From Candidula unifasciata (lineage: Eukaryota; Mollusca; Gastropoda; Stylommatophora; Geomitridae): a DNA stretch of 64,000 bases. The notes below the pieces were generated by a model, which saw only the letters and a list, made by a program, of their open reading frames with translations, was not told where the DNA came from and ran no database searches. Position numbers and translations under genes: made by a program. The number at the start of each line of letters is the position of its first letter. Within the stretch, counting starts at the first letter, position 1. The DNA is taken from NCBI GenBank assembly GCA_905116865.2, contig CAJHNH020000708.1, positions 50,001 through 114,000 on the forward strand, in the 5' to 3' direction. Of this stretch, positions 22,090 through 33,819 are shown one piece after another.

Positions 22090-23150
22090 GAATTTTTCAA
22101 AATCTGCTTGATATCAGCGAAGACAGCAGTTTGAAGCAGAAATACCACGAAGCCAGCCAAGAAGAGTTCTGGATACTGGCGTATTCAGAAAACAATACTA
22201 ATTGCAATGCTGCAGTGCATTCTCAACATACGCTTACATTAACAAACAACAGATACAGGAGCAACCTTCCAGTGATCTGAGAAGACAATTAACTAAACTT
22301 CCCATAAACATAAAGGAAATAATGAAAAATACACCCAAACAGTTTCATTCATTGCATTAAACACAACTAAACATTAAATTTGCACTTTTTTTTTCTTCTT
22401 TTCCTTAGTTTTTAACCTGCTATAAGGGGTAGGTGTGCCGCGAAAAAATAAATTTGCCTGACAAGGGTGCTGCAGAGGGGGGAAACGATTAAGAAACGCT
22501 GCTATACACAATATGCGGATCAATCGCTGCATTTAACAAGACAAAAAGTATCTTATCTAATAAGTTCTTCTTTATCTCCTATTTCTTCAGCATTCCGAGC
22601 CAATGAGTTTCACTGCTGCAGATTTCACCAGCCTCCATGTATCTTTATGATTGGACTTCTCTTTGCGTATGATGACTCCAAGGATATGTAGGTCTGCTTG
22701 CATGTTACCTTGCTGGCATGCCTCGTATCTCCCATTCAATTCTTTCATGTACACAGGTTTTTTTTTTTTTTTTGGGGGGGGGGTTGGGGGGGGGGGGAGG
22801 GTCTCTCTGGTATCCGCTATTCTCTCTATAAACCGCGACCCTGCAGTCTTTTGTTCCGCATAAGGCAAGCAATTAGTTGTGTAATACAGTGCTTTCTTTC
22901 ACTGAATGTCACAAAAAGAGACGTGAAACGTGATAAAGGACTTTTACTGCTGTACGGCAATTAATCTCTACATCTCTGCAAACGTTTCAGGAAACGTCTG
23001 GAGGCAAGGCAAGTGTGGTTTCTAAGCTCAAACTGCAAATACCGTGAAATGTTAGCTAACAACGACTTCTGAAAAAGTGCGAATAAAACAGGCTAGAACC
23101 CATGTGCTCAATTCACTTCGCTATGCTGCCTGGGATCCTGCTTTTCGTGT
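22090..23150. other. Mostly unassigned; one coding-like patch
   Basis: The minus frame ending at 22587 contains YEACQQGNMQADLHILG and KEKSNHKDTWRLVKSAAV, non-repetitive and coding-like but unrecognised. T and G runs lie at 22760-22798. Confidence 0.3.
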
Positions 23151-23154
23151 AGCA

Positions 23155-23265
23155 ATCCCTTGCAGAACGTCGCTCTCATCACGTATGCTGGAAAGCCACT
23201 CGCTTTCCTGTCCATCAGCTGAACTTTCATACCTAAGTTTTCCTTGATATCCTATGTTCAAAGTG
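23155..23265 (-). pseudogene. RTE-like LINE 3' end fragment
   Basis: It shares gcagaacgtcgctctcatcac with the 3' end at 21547 and continues with diverged similarity (tttcatac, cttgatatcctatg). It is too short to carry motifs. Confidence 0.55.
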
Positions 23266-23339
23266 GTGCTATTCGAACCCTGCCTCTTCCGCTAGAACAA
23301 CATACTGTATTACTGTTGTACCTAAATTACTGCGGTGTA

Positions 23340-25490
23340 AAATGCATCATCATCAATTCTCTATATGCCTAGTGGCACAAAAGGCTTAAGAGAGGGCTTT
23401 TCCTTCTTTCCTGTCCTGTGAAATCGTCAGTGCAGTTTTCCATGTCAGAGATGTTGCACTCAGATCACTTTCCATCGTTCGTTTCCATGTTGTTTTAGGT
23501 GGCCCCTTTCTTTCTCTCCCCCTCTGGTATCCATGTGATAGCTGTTTTGGCAGGTATATCAGAATTCATTCTCATAACGTGGCTAAGCCATTTCTATCTT
23601 CTCTTGGTTATCATACTGTCTAGAGTTTCTTTGTGACTTGGAGTAGTGTTTGAGATTGTATCTAGCCAGAAATGTGTGATAAGTCTACGTAGACATGTGT
23701 GGTGGAAGGTGGATAGCTTGTGCGCATCCTTTTTGGTCATTCTCCAGTATTCTGCTCCATAAAGAAGAACTGGCAAAATTATGTTCTTGTGGAGCCACGA
23801 GTTTTTTCTCCTCTGCAGTAACTGGTGGATTTCCAGATTTGCCTCATCCTTCTAAAAGCAGCTCTAGCTTTGTTCAGGCGTGGTTGTCTGTCTTCCTCTG
23901 TCCCTCCTAGTAGGCACAACACACTGCCAAGATATGTGACATGTTCTAAATTTTCAAGTGTTTGACTATTTATGGTCATTGGTTGTTAGTTTGGACTGTT
24001 CGTCGTGATTTTAGTTTTGATTGTATTTATCCTCAGTAGCACCATTTTTGCTGTGCTGTGTAGTCTGTTACTTTGTTCTTGTATATGTTCACGTTTATAT
24101 GATAGGAGTGCTATATAATCTGCAAAATCAAGATCCTCAAGCATGGTGAATGGAGTCCATCGTATGCCTCTCGATGTCTTGTCTACTGTGCTCTTTAGTA
24201 TCCAATCAATCACAAGGTTGAAGAGGAGAGATGACATAACACATCCCTGTCTTACACCTGTCTTTACTGGGAAAGATGTGCTGTAATTTTTTATACTGCA
24301 GGAAAAGTCTTTATAGAAGAGAGCAATTATGTTGACTATCTTTCTGGAATTCCATAATGTAATATTTTCCAGAGAATGTCTCTATGGACGCCATGAAAAG
24401 CTTTCTCGAAGTCCACAAAATTATGTATATACTTCTCTGCCATTCATTGCATTGTTCTAAAATGTTACGTATGGTGAAGATGTGTTCAGCTGTTCCTCTG
24501 CCCTTTCTGAATCCTGCTTGCTCTACTTGTATAGCAATTATCTACTCCCTTTTCGAGCCGCATTATGATGATTTTACACCCCCAAAAAATGCTAAGTGCT
24601 GATAGGATAGGAATAAACTCACAGGGAGCAAGTACAGCAGGGATCTACCAGTCGTCAGTAGAAATTATCCTCGTCAACGAGCGTTTCGGCCCACTATTCC
24701 TAGACGCTTTCGGAGGTGGGCCCACCTGAGTTCATGAAGCTCAGGGCTGGTTCCCTGCTGCACGAAATTACCGGATGGTGTTTTTCTTTCGGCCAGAGAC
24801 AAGACGACTTGGTGGTTTGCAGAAGGTACTGTGAGATAAGAAGTCGCCGCGGCAGCCTAGTTAAAGCAGTCAGCGTGCCTGGACGACTGAACGACAAGCT
24901 TACGATTGGTTTACCGGACACATGTTGGACTTTTGTTAGCAGGTGGCAGAGGAACACTGGCAGACAATTCGGACACGATGGTCTTTCAAAGGGTGAGAAA
25001 CCCTTTTCCGCTAGACACCCGGACCAGCTCACCGAGGCCCGTCCCCTACGTTGTTGCGTTGCGTCCAAAGCCAGCTAGAGGCCCTTTCGGCTACCTCTCC
25101 CAGTTGTTTGAGTAGAGTAATTCCCCTCCAATTATTGCAGTCTGTTAAATCTCCTTGGGGGGATTGGGAGGGGGGGGGGGGCGTTGTTTGCACTATTGTT
25201 CCTTCAGTCCAGTCATCAGGCCAAACTTCATTATCCCAAATATCCGTGAACAATGGTTTTAGAATGCTGGCAGTTCTGTTGGAATCTACTCTGAGAAGTT
25301 CTGCTGGCAGTTCGTCTTTGCCTGGTGCTTTGTTGTTCTTTAAAGTGTGGAAAACGTTATGGATTTCTGGTCTGCTTGGTGGTTTAGTAATAATGCAAAG
25401 GTCCTGACAGGCTGGTTGAATGACTGGGGGATGTTCAGGATCAGGTCTATTCAGGAGGTTAGAGAAATGTTTAATCCACTGCATGATTTG
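23340..25490 (-). pseudogene. RTE-like LINE reverse transcriptase, frameshifted and interrupted
   Basis: Minus-strand RT blocks appear in order. 25484-25115 has LKNNKAPGKDELPAELL, PDDWTEGTIV and CNNWRGITLL. 24600-24480 has MRLEKGVDN and EQAGFRKGRGTAEHIFTIRN. 24237-23986 has MSSLLFNLVIDWILK and LEDLDFADYIALLS. 23979-23594 has the RTE-type C-terminus with LLYGAEYWRMTKKDAHKLST. The catalytic FADD is FADY, so the site is dead, and there are several frameshifts. The 3' end meets a (CAT)n stretch at 23346. About 515 bp of foreign sequence (24597-25112) separates GITLL from the next RT block. Confidence 0.85.
24597..25112. mobile_element. Unidentified ~515-bp insertion within the RTE reverse transcriptase
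   Basis: RT homology stops at codons GITLL (minus strand, ~25113) and resumes with LSI / MRLEKGVDN (~24596), so the intervening DNA is an insert. It is GC-richer than its surroundings and has no RT similarity. I saw no clear terminal repeats and at most a very short target duplication. Open frames within it (24716-25078 + and 24700-25068 -) overlap each other on opposite strands and have no recognised motif. Family unknown. Confidence 0.6.
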
Positions 25491-25639
25491 TTTGTGGGTG
25501 TAAAATTAATATGGTCTTAAAATTTTAGTTGACCAGATAAGAAACGTTATGAGCCAGCGCCCATCAACACTCACAACATTTAGAATGACCGTATATTTTT
25601 CGTTTCTTTGTCCACGATAGTCTTAAAATCTATACCTAA

Positions 25640-25910
25640 CTCCTCTTCTTCTGTTCTTCTTCTTATAACCCATGTGTGGCGTTTTTGTTCATGTCTATCC
25701 ACAACCTTCTGTCTCGTGCTCTTCCAATCAATTCTCACACATTTTTTTCTGTGTACTTATGTAATACTGTCCAGCGTCTTCTCTCTTTGACTCCCTCTTT
25801 CCACCCCCTCCCCCGCCCTCAACTGTCCCATCGTCACGATATGCACTTAAGGTTTCTTCTTCTTCTAATGACATGACCAAAGAATGTAGATTGTCTGCTT
25901 CTGGTGTGGG
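25640..25910 (-). pseudogene. RTE-like LINE 3' fragment
   Basis: Nucleotide similarity to 6165-6425 over several blocks: tgtctatcc-cc-ccttctgtctcgt, cagcgtcttctctctttg, and catgaccaaagaatgtagattg. It starts beside ttcttctgttcttcttctt, the GAA-type tail on the other strand. Confidence 0.6.
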
Positions 25911-26689
25911 CACATAACACATAAGTAAGTTCAAAAGCCCCGAGTTTCTTCTTCAAGCGAATGAGTATCCTGCTACTGCCGTAATTAAGGCCCACTCTGA
26001 TATAATTTTCATACTAGGCTATCGGCATTATAATCACTGCAGGTGATTTGTTGACTGGCGTGGGCAATCATGCTTCTCACACATCCGACTTCGTCAATCT
26101 TTAACAGTAAGAATTCTCTCAGCCCTTTATAGTTTAAAAAAATAATAATTTTGCTTTCTTGTTTTACCAGCAATATTTTACATCCCATTGCACATGCAAT
26201 GATTTCACGTTCGTCATTTTCAGAGACTGCCCGAGCCTGACACTGACAGCACAGTACAGCCACAAACAAAGCATCTAAGAGTGTGTGCTCAGTCTAGGCA
26301 ATCATTATGCCATCCCAATTATAACTGTAATAATATCCAATAATCTAAATTATCATTATTCATACGGAAACCATCTTGACATAATCAATATTCAATTATC
26401 TCTATATACCCATCTACCTTCATGATTACACCAAACAATGGATGCAGTGCAACCGTCAAATAAGTGGTTATTGCTTAGTTATGGGAGCTGGGAAACAAAG
26501 GGTCACTGCTCCCGGTCACTGTCAGTTTACCCATGGCATAGATTACTACTTAACCGAGGCATACATCATCAACCGGCCAATTAGCAAGTATTTCGGATTT
26601 TCCCCTGGCGCAGATTTATGTTGTTTGATAAAGGCCGTTTGCCCTTCAGGATAGTATTCATTAGGAAAGCAATTCTTCCCCAAAAAATC

Positions 26690-26880
26690 TGCCAGCCGTT
26701 GGTGGTTCGGGGAGAGCGATTCGCTAGCCTATCTCATGGAGATGTGTTCGAAACCTAATTCAGGTAGAATTTGTTTTCCCGATGACCTAGTCTTCCAGCT
26801 AAATCAAAAACTGGGACGGGGAAATTCCTTGAGAAGTAAAGGCGACTGGCGCGGTATCGATAGCGTGATAAATTAAGCAC
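26690..26880 (+). repeat. SINE-C-like copy
   Basis: The tRNA-like region has gtgttcgaaacctaattc as a B-box candidate. The later block cttgagaagtaaaggcgact matches 44520. The 5' end is uncertain. Confidence 0.5.
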
Positions 26881-26929
26881 CCAGTCAGTGCGTGTCAGTC
26901 GTATAGCAGAATTAGAGGTACAACAACTA

Positions 26930-27580
26930 AAAGATGGAAAGTCTGGACTAGATGATGCAGTAGTGTACACCGATGGTTCTGTTCATCGGGTTGTCAGATC
27001 TGGCTGAGGATTTCCAGCCAGAATGAGGGGGGAAATTGTGACAGAACAAAACGGAGCTTATCTACAACTTCAAGCAAGCAAATGGAAGTGGAGGCAATCA
27101 CTGCAGCCCTGAAGTGGATAGCAAAAAACAAAGTTACGTCTGATTCTCCGTCGGCATTGCGGAAGATTCAAAATGGACAAATGCGGCATGAGTGGATACC
27201 ATTCATCAGTACGCCAACATTGCAGGGAATCGCGTGGATATACTGTCCGGGGTGTGCAGGAATGCGAGGGAATAAAGAGCTGATTTTCTGACCACAAAAG
27301 CTACTGGAACATTCGTATTGGACAAGGGAGATATTCTGAAGCCCATATATGAACAACTTTTGTTGAAAGACACCAGCTTCAATGAAATACCATGGGCAAG
27401 AATGTGTGAACGAGGAATTAAGTGTGGATCTGGATTGGAAGGACGGATGAGAGGAAGAGATCGTCGTGTGTATAATTAGTGTGCAACGGAAATCGTTAGC
27501 ATCTGCACCTTAGGCCATTTGCTGCAGGAGACAGAGCATATATGGGTATGCCCGGTGTCCTATGGTGTCGATTCTTAAAA
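26930..27580 (+). pseudogene. Decayed LINE RNase H domain and C-terminus (RNH-2 family)
   Basis: Reading across frames, VVYTDGSV (around 26964-26987), MEVEAITAALKWI, SDSPSALRKIQNGQM and a YCPGcAGmRGN block mark the four RNase H motifs in order. The domain is broken by stops and frameshifts, and the last catalytic Asp region is garbled. The segment ends in a block like EHIWVCPVSYGVDS before a stop at ~27575, matching the terminal block of the copies at 3.4 and 36.9 kb. Non-functional. Confidence 0.75.
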
Positions 27581-28248
27581 CAGCGTGTCAGTCGCTGTAA
27601 AATATAGGATCATCACTGTATAAGCGCCAAGTTTCGTGATATTTCAAGGGATCTTTTACATGTTGGTTTTACACAATACACGCTTATCGATTTCACACAC
27701 AACACACATTACACACACCAGTGATGAATTATTACAGGTAACATCTGTCCTCTACGATATAAAACCACTATCCAACCACTACATTTAACACAGGCATATA
27801 GTTACACATAACATGGAACACAAAATACACACATACCACCAAAGAATAGTTATGTTACACCCAACACTGATAATATATTACAAAGTGAAGTAAATCCCCT
27901 TCTCGTGCCGTTAACACATCGACCAAATGATGATAAACATCCCACCTGACACCTTTGCTCGCCAGAATACTTAATGGAAAACCGCTTCAGGCTGAGCTGA
28001 TATGGCAGCGCTTGGACATTCATAAAAATGCGTCCCACTCCGGACTCTAACCCAATATGTTTAGGCGGGTCAGCCAGCAAATGACTAATTATTACGCTAC
28101 AGGGGCTCCATAAAAACCTTTTAAATGATATTACTATTTCTTTCCATCCAAATAATACACAGTTTCCTTACATGCACATTGACTCTCTTTCGTCGCAATG
28201 GTTACCAGCTCCTTCTCGACCAGTACAAATTCTAGTGATGCCACTTAC

Positions 28249-28383
28249 CAGAACTCCCTGGATCCACCCAAACCGTACTGGGGCTGACACTTGAACTTTC
28301 TCACCAGAGGTGGGGCTATCCACTTTGGTGCCTTCATATCCTTGCCCATGGTCTTTCTTGTTGCCTCGAAGGTCTTCATCATC
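28249..28383 (-). CDS. Internal exon of an SLC12 cation-chloride cotransporter (NKCC/NCC-like)
   Basis: On the minus strand a 135-bp, 45-codon open segment begins right after a pyrimidine-rich tract ending in gatag (acceptor AG at 28385-28384). It stops at a strong donor, CTG|GTAAGTGG (28248-28241). Both junctions are phase 0. The first ~35 residues are acidic and polar. The last twelve read APVRFGWIQGVL. In SLC12 proteins a (K/R)FGW-(I/V)-x-G-V-(L/M) stretch ends the cytoplasmic N-terminus and runs directly into the first membrane helix (continuing V/I-R-C-M-L-N-I-W-G), so the splice falls just before TM1. These are plasma-membrane carriers coupling Na+ and/or K+ to Cl-. The sequence suits the NKCC/NCC branch better than KCC. 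No flanking exon was found: the TM1 exon should lie at lower coordinates, and the nearest ~28 kb holds repeats. The family call rests on this short motif plus intact splice sites; the exact paralogue is uncertain. Confidence 0.75.
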
Positions 28384-28564
28384 CTATCAGAGAAAAGTCA
28401 AACATAACACTATTGTAAAAACAGCAAGTAAGTAGGAATAGAAAGTTTGAAAAAAAAAATGTGTTATGCGTTTCTCGTTGTAACAATGATCCTCATCGAC
28501 AACATCATTATCTTGTTGCGTCGTAACATGTCACAAAGGGCTCGAGTGGTTTTTTCCCCTTTCT

Positions 28565-28745
28565 GAATGCTATTGACCCAAGAACTGACGTCACAACACT
28601 CAGGGCAATAATTCCCATAAGCGCTTTGTTCTTATCTGCAGCAGCCAGCGAACAGTTCCAATTCCGATGGTGCCAGTAACAGTCTGATTATATTCTTGTC
28701 TTGCCTTTCCTTTCTATCATGGGCGGCTGTGTTATTAACATGGAC
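28565..28745 (-). pseudogene. RNH-2 LINE C-terminal fragment, minus strand
   Basis: The reverse complement reads YNQTVTGTIGIGTVRWLLQI and RTKRLWELL, near-identical in nucleotide sequence to 36793-36870. It ends by 28565, about 180 bp upstream of the SLC12 exon in the gene's orientation, so it lies in the preceding intron. Confidence 0.7.
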
Positions 28746-28869
28746 AGAATTCAGAGCAGCATCTTTAGCAGAATCCAAGCCAGCACCTTTGTCCTCTTTC
28801 AACAATGTTCGTTTCTGGATTACTTTTGAAAAAATGGTACGAGGGAGAGGTGGCACGCCAATTCATTGT

Positions 28870-29247
28870 CACTACCGGAATTTGGAGCGTTTGTCAGAGG
28901 AAAGTACAAGGAATTGTGGAGAGAACAAACTAACAGTGGCATCCAAAAGACCCAATTGGCGAACTCAGCCAGGGGATGGGGGGCAAACAACAATTTTCCG
29001 TCTACGAACAGGACACTGCAGGCTTGGCTACCACATGCACAGAAAAAAGATTGCACAGTCCCCACAGTGTGCTTGTCAGACAGGACCACAAACACTTGAG
29101 CACATTCTGCAGATCTGCCCACTCTACTTACAACTTCAAAAAGACACCTGGCCTCAAGAGCAAAGTGCGCAGAGCAAGCTATGGGGAACCACGAAGGACC
29201 TGCTGCTGACATGCGAGTTCATAAAGGCAACCCGCCTGATGGTCTGA
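28870..29247 (+). pseudogene. LINE ORF2 C-terminal fragment, related to RNH-1
   Basis: The plus-strand frame ending at 29247 contains WRTQPGDGGQTTIFRLRTGH and the zinc-knuckle-like CACQTGPQTLEHILQIC (C-x-C-x8-H-x4-C). It ends in a K/D-rich stretch closing FIKATRLMV. It resembles the RNH-1 tails at 14.3 and 53.5 kb in layout but is diverged. A switch of frame near 28970 suggests an indel. The earlier part of the 183-aa open frame (28696-28860) overlaps another LINE copy on the opposite strand and is not its true N-terminus. Confidence 0.75.
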
Positions 29248-30346
29248 TCTTAGCATACGAAATCGAAGACTAATGATTTCTTTTGGATGCTATCGTCTCC
29301 TCCTTGTAATTATAGTATAGAAAAAAGAAAAATGAAAAACATGTATAAACCCATGTTCCTCACAGAAAATACTGTTGGCTTCCGGTTTTAAACGGCGTAT
29401 TAGGCATGGCAGAATGTTATGCTTAGCATTTATTTTTGCTTCCGACAGTGCTTTGGTAATGCACTTCCCACACAGGGACGGTAGTCTACGATTTCGCTGC
29501 CGAGCTACTGAGTTTAGTGCTTGGTGCAGCCATGTGAGCTGTGTTTTTTAATGTGGTATTCCTTCCATTTGTGCAGAGGCTGCGTATAGCCAACTACTTC
29601 CATCAAAGACAAACTGCATTTCTGGTGGCGACTGCTGGCTCTGGCGTCTCTAGCAACTGTCATATGCATTTAATACGTGCACATATTTCTGAACTGTTTC
29701 AGGACTAATTTGTTCACATGTTTTTCAAATGGCACAGTGAGGGATATTTCATTTGACAGGAATGGAGCAAGTATGGGAAAACCCGATTGCAGTGAAGTTA
29801 AAACCTTGACTAAGACTAAGACAAAGCATTGCAGGAACATATTACTCGACAAAAATATATTGTTTTGTTAATGTTTTGTTAGAACACGCGATTCGCAGGC
29901 CGCTGACAACAGCGAGTTAAAAAAAAAAAAAAAAAAAAGAGTAAAATACTAGGTGTTGCTAGACACTCCCTTAGCATGACACCCCTGCATCATAGGACGG
30001 GCCCTGCGACACGACGAGGCATGAATGGGAAGGAAAGTCACTCTTTTCATGGGGGTGGAAAACGTAAAAAGAACCATTATTGTCCGTTTTAGGGAAATCT
30101 CAAGCAAAGTAAATACATAAAAAATGTAACATCAATAGGATTTAAGTTTACAAAGACTTTAAAACGCGGTTTTCACAGAAAGGATGGAACAAGCATGTTC
30201 TATAAGTAACCGTGCTATTATTCAGACTTACAAGAACAAGCTGCACGACAAGAAGAGGACAACAGTTGTCCAATAAAGGAAGCCCAAGACAAAGACATCA
30301 CAAAACAACTTGCTTAAATGGTGAACTGCTGCAGAATTGGCTAGAT

Positions 30347-30783
30347 CAGTGTTCTCCAACCGGCGGGTCGCGTAAGAAAAGTCAAAGTGGGCCACCAAAG
30401 AATGTCTTCATAATCATATAACCATGTATGGTAATCAGTGCCCCCCCCCCCCCCCCGATTGAAATATGCAGGAATAACACCTATTCTCGTCCGTCCGAGT
30501 GACGTAAATGCGTTAGGTCTGTTTGCAGCAGAGCTGTGATAGTTGTTTCTTTCGGCCGAAGCATCCGACTTCGTCAAGTCTTTGTTGACCGGGTTAACTT
30601 TATGGATGGAGAATCAAATGATGTCGCGTCGGCTGAAAATGGTAATTATGTGCCACCAGATTTAACAAATAACCTGCTGTCTACATCCTTTATTGTCTGT
30701 TTTATGGTCAGTTGTCAGGTGAGCTGAGAAACAATTTCCCCTATTTGAATGCGTTGCGGGTGTACACAGGTTGAGGAACACTG
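30347..30783. mobile_element. Non-autonomous hAT element (437 bp)
   Basis: Left CAGTGTTCTCCAACCGGCGG, right GGTTGAGGAACACTG. The 8-bp target duplication is ggctagat (30339-30346) / ggctagac (30784-30791), one mismatch. It carries a C15 run (30439-30454) and a short open frame with no recognised domain. The larger interior may be a remnant of an autonomous element. Confidence 0.82.
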
Positions 30784-31514
30784 GGCTAGACTACGCTGCT
30801 ACTGCTCGTTCAAGAACTGGATTACAAGGATGCAGCAGGGGCGCCGCAACATACTATACTATAGTTACAACGTAGAAATGACGGCGTCCAAAAGAAACCC
30901 AGAAACGAACGTTTAGGAAAGGCTCAGCGGCCCCGCTGCCCCCAAAAATATTCTAGGGGCTAGGGCTTCAAGTCTGGTTTAACTGCCAATAATAATAACA
31001 ATATTAAATTGCGGCCTATTTTTAAAAGACATGAATTTGAGCGTCCGTCCTTAAAAAATTATTTCGGGGATAAAGGGGCTTAACAACTGTTTGACTGCGA
31101 AATAAAAATAACAATATTACTACCGGTAGTATTATTAATTAATTTTTTTTATTATTATTTTGTGCTAAATGGCCTAAATAATAAACTGTTTAAAATAATA
31201 TGTAGATGGATTAAGCAGTGGGGTATCTGTAATAATCCGTTATATTATTTTTTTATTAAGTTCAATTATAAACTTTACCTTTAGAAGAAGAAGAAAGAAG
31301 AGACGGAGGGGATGGAGCAGGGGGAGTAGCAGGAGGAGAAGAAGAATGGACGTTAAAGATAAATTACCTGAAATATTTGAAAGCTATAAGCCCATTGTTT
31401 CAAACCCGTCATCTTCTTACAACGCTCCCCCCCCCCTCCCCCCCCCCCCCCCCACCCCATGCAATAAGACGTATACACGGGTGATGCGGTCGCGCCGTGA
31501 CTACAGGTTTGTGT

Positions 31515-31735
31515 GCTGGAATAATATTCTTTACAGGACGTTGCAGAACCAACCCCAGCATTTTTTGGCTGTTATGGTTTTTCTAGGCAAATTTACGTTC
31601 AGTATTTTGCCACTGCTATCTGGACGTCAGCTTCCCGATACCATTGTCGAAACCAACGCAATGCCCGCAGCTGGGACCGAACCCAGCACCCCGGCATTTC
31701 GAAGCTCGTTCGCAACGCCTAAGCCACAGATGTCG
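31515..31735 (-). repeat. SINE-B copy
   Basis: Blocks ctttacaggacgttgcagaa, ttctaggcaaatttacgttc and the head with B box GGGTTCGGTCCCAGC on the minus strand. The A-box part is altered (aggcgttgcgaacgagc), matching the variant at 3690-3735. Confidence 0.78.
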
Positions 31736-32216
31736 ACTTTGTTTGCTGACTCAAAATATTTGAATCTGAATCGAGGACGATGTTGGTGTGTTTTTAAAAA
31801 CTGATAGTGGGTCCCATGTCGACTGATTCTTAAAAGGTACCAGGAAATATCCAGGCAAGTAAGGTGACCGACAGGAAGCTTACAACACTACAAATGAAGC
31901 GCTAACTGATCTTTAAACAATTAGGGCTCGAACCATATGTCCAGTGCGCTACTGGGGCCCATATCAATTACTCTCTTCAACCTACTATAACTGAACTGAC
32001 ATGTTCCTACAGTGGTAGGTTAAAGAAAGAGAGATCAGAGGTCAAACAACAGCATAAAAATAAAACCATGCAGGAATTATTATTTTTTTTAAACATTGCT
32101 CCAAAACTATTACCTAGTTATATCCGCTCCAATTATATCAGCATAGTGTTTGGTTAAAGATGTTAGGATATTCTGTGCTTTATCTAATGAGCTGTGTAAC
32201 CGTTGGTCTTCTAAAG

Positions 32217-32377
32217 CAGCAGTTCTCGTAACTATTTTGCAGCGGCACCCTTGTCGGGCTAAATATATTTTTCTCGCGGCACAGCTACCCTTAAAGCGGT
32301 TTGAATCTTTATAAAAGCAGAAGAAGAAGATAAAACTGTGCAAATTTAATGTTCTGCGACCCGTTTGAGAACCACTG
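32217..32377. mobile_element. Non-autonomous hAT element (161 bp)
   Basis: Left end CAGCAGTTCTCGTAAC, right end GTTTGAGAACCACTG, inverted with a few mismatches. Flanking 8-bp duplication ttctaaag (32209-32216) / ctctaaag (32378-32385), one mismatch. Internal 'gcggcaccc' and 'gcgacccg' blocks recall the TIR-proximal regions of the SPIN-like copy, but the middle differs. No ORF. Confidence 0.82.
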
Positions 32378-32989
32378 CTCTAAAGGAATATGTGTGGCTA
32401 AAATACGAGGGCACGCACGAAGAACCATACACCAGCACAGAAGGCCAATATCAACAGGCTGCCATCTTGTGGAACAAACCAAAACAACCACAAAGGCATA
32501 CATGTGATGACGAACTGAATCAATGGGAACTCGTTTGATGCTGAACAAACCCAAAGAGATATAAATTAAGAACTGACATTATCACGCGGTACTCTTTGAC
32601 ATGGTAACAAGAAATAATTCACAGGATAATGTGACAAAATTGCTGTAGCAAATCGTCTGTGACTGCGTTATGGTGAAAGCGATAATGGCCTAAAGACACA
32701 CTTTCAATACGATATTGATTCACGAACTTTACGCCCAAGTTCCATGATAATTTAAATAATATCAGGCATGCTGTAGCCAGACCGCGCTGTGGTGACAAGG
32801 AACAGCGGATAATGTAAATTTATTAACTGCCAACACAATGATTTACAAGCAATCGACACTTCAAATTATTTTCTTTTGAGTTATGATTTACGAGATGTAT
32901 TATCTTTAGGCACTCCGGATACGCCCACGGGTGCTCAGATTCCTCATTCTGCACATATGGATCGAGCCGCGGGTAATACTGCAGTCATA

Positions 32990-33240
32990 TGTCTTCTTCT
33001 TATACTGTAGTTCATGCTGTGTGGGCTGGTAGTCATATATATCTGCAGCCTTCATCCCCCTATATATTCAGTCATATATGACACTGATGATCTCCCACGC
33101 TTTGCTGTGGAACTAACCCGCATCTTCTCTCTTGGCCTCCTTCTAAGCCTTCAACTTTCCCCCTGTCACAACAATGCACTCCAGTTTTCTTCTTCTTATG
33201 ATGTCAGTAACCTTCTGCTGTGGGTAATATGTTCTCTTTG
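32990..33240 (-). pseudogene. RTE-like LINE 3' fragment
   Basis: Same family as 6165-6425. Shared blocks include gacactgatgatctccca, gcatcttctctcttggcct and tgcactccagttttcttctt. It begins at a short cttcttctta run. Confidence 0.6.
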
Positions 33241-33587
33241 TAAGTTAATTTAGTTTTTATTATTTTATCTGTCCAGGGGTTCTCATGTTTCGTCTATAAA
33301 ACCATATCTCAGCCGCTTCCACACACATTTTTCCGAATCGACTTAAATTTGTTGCAATGTTGGGAAATCGACAAGAAAGTAACTGAATGGGCAAGTATTT
33401 ATGTAGGTAAATTCATTATACTGAATCAAATCCGCACATCTTGTTATAAAAGGCCGGCTCCGGTGAATACGCCACAGCTTCCCTCTTTTGTCGTGATCGT
33501 ATACTGAACTACACTGGGATAAAGGTAAGCCGCATATCCTCTTCAGAACGCACATACCAGTCTCTGCATTTACTGGTTGTGTGTGAT

Positions 33588-33815
33588 TAGTTGCGTATCC
33601 TTTACAGGACGTCGCAGAACCAACCCTAACAGGCCCTGGCTGTTGTATGGTTTTTCTAGGCAAATTTACGTCCAGTAGTTTGCAATTGCCCTGAACGGTC
33701 GGCTTCTTTGATACCAATGTCGAAACCAACGCAAGGCGCATGGCCCGCAGCTGGGATCGAACCCGGCATCCCGGCATTACGAAGCGTTCGCATCGACTTA
33801 ACCACAGAGCCGACG
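33588..33815 (-). repeat. SINE-B, full-length copy (reference)
   Basis: On the minus strand: A-box-like TGTGGTTAAGTCGATGCGAA, then cgcttcgtaatgccgggat and the B box GGGTTCGATCCCAGCTGCGG, a body of ~140 bp, and a 3' end gttggttctgcgacgtcctgt...acgcaactaa. Best preserved with the copy at 46978-47190. Confidence 0.85.
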
Positions 33816-33819
33816 GCTG

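Noticed and set aside
24597..25112. Hammerhead ribozyme or Penelope-type terminal repeat in the insertion
   Set aside because: I looked for the CTGANGA...GAAA core on both strands and did not find it in the right arrangement.
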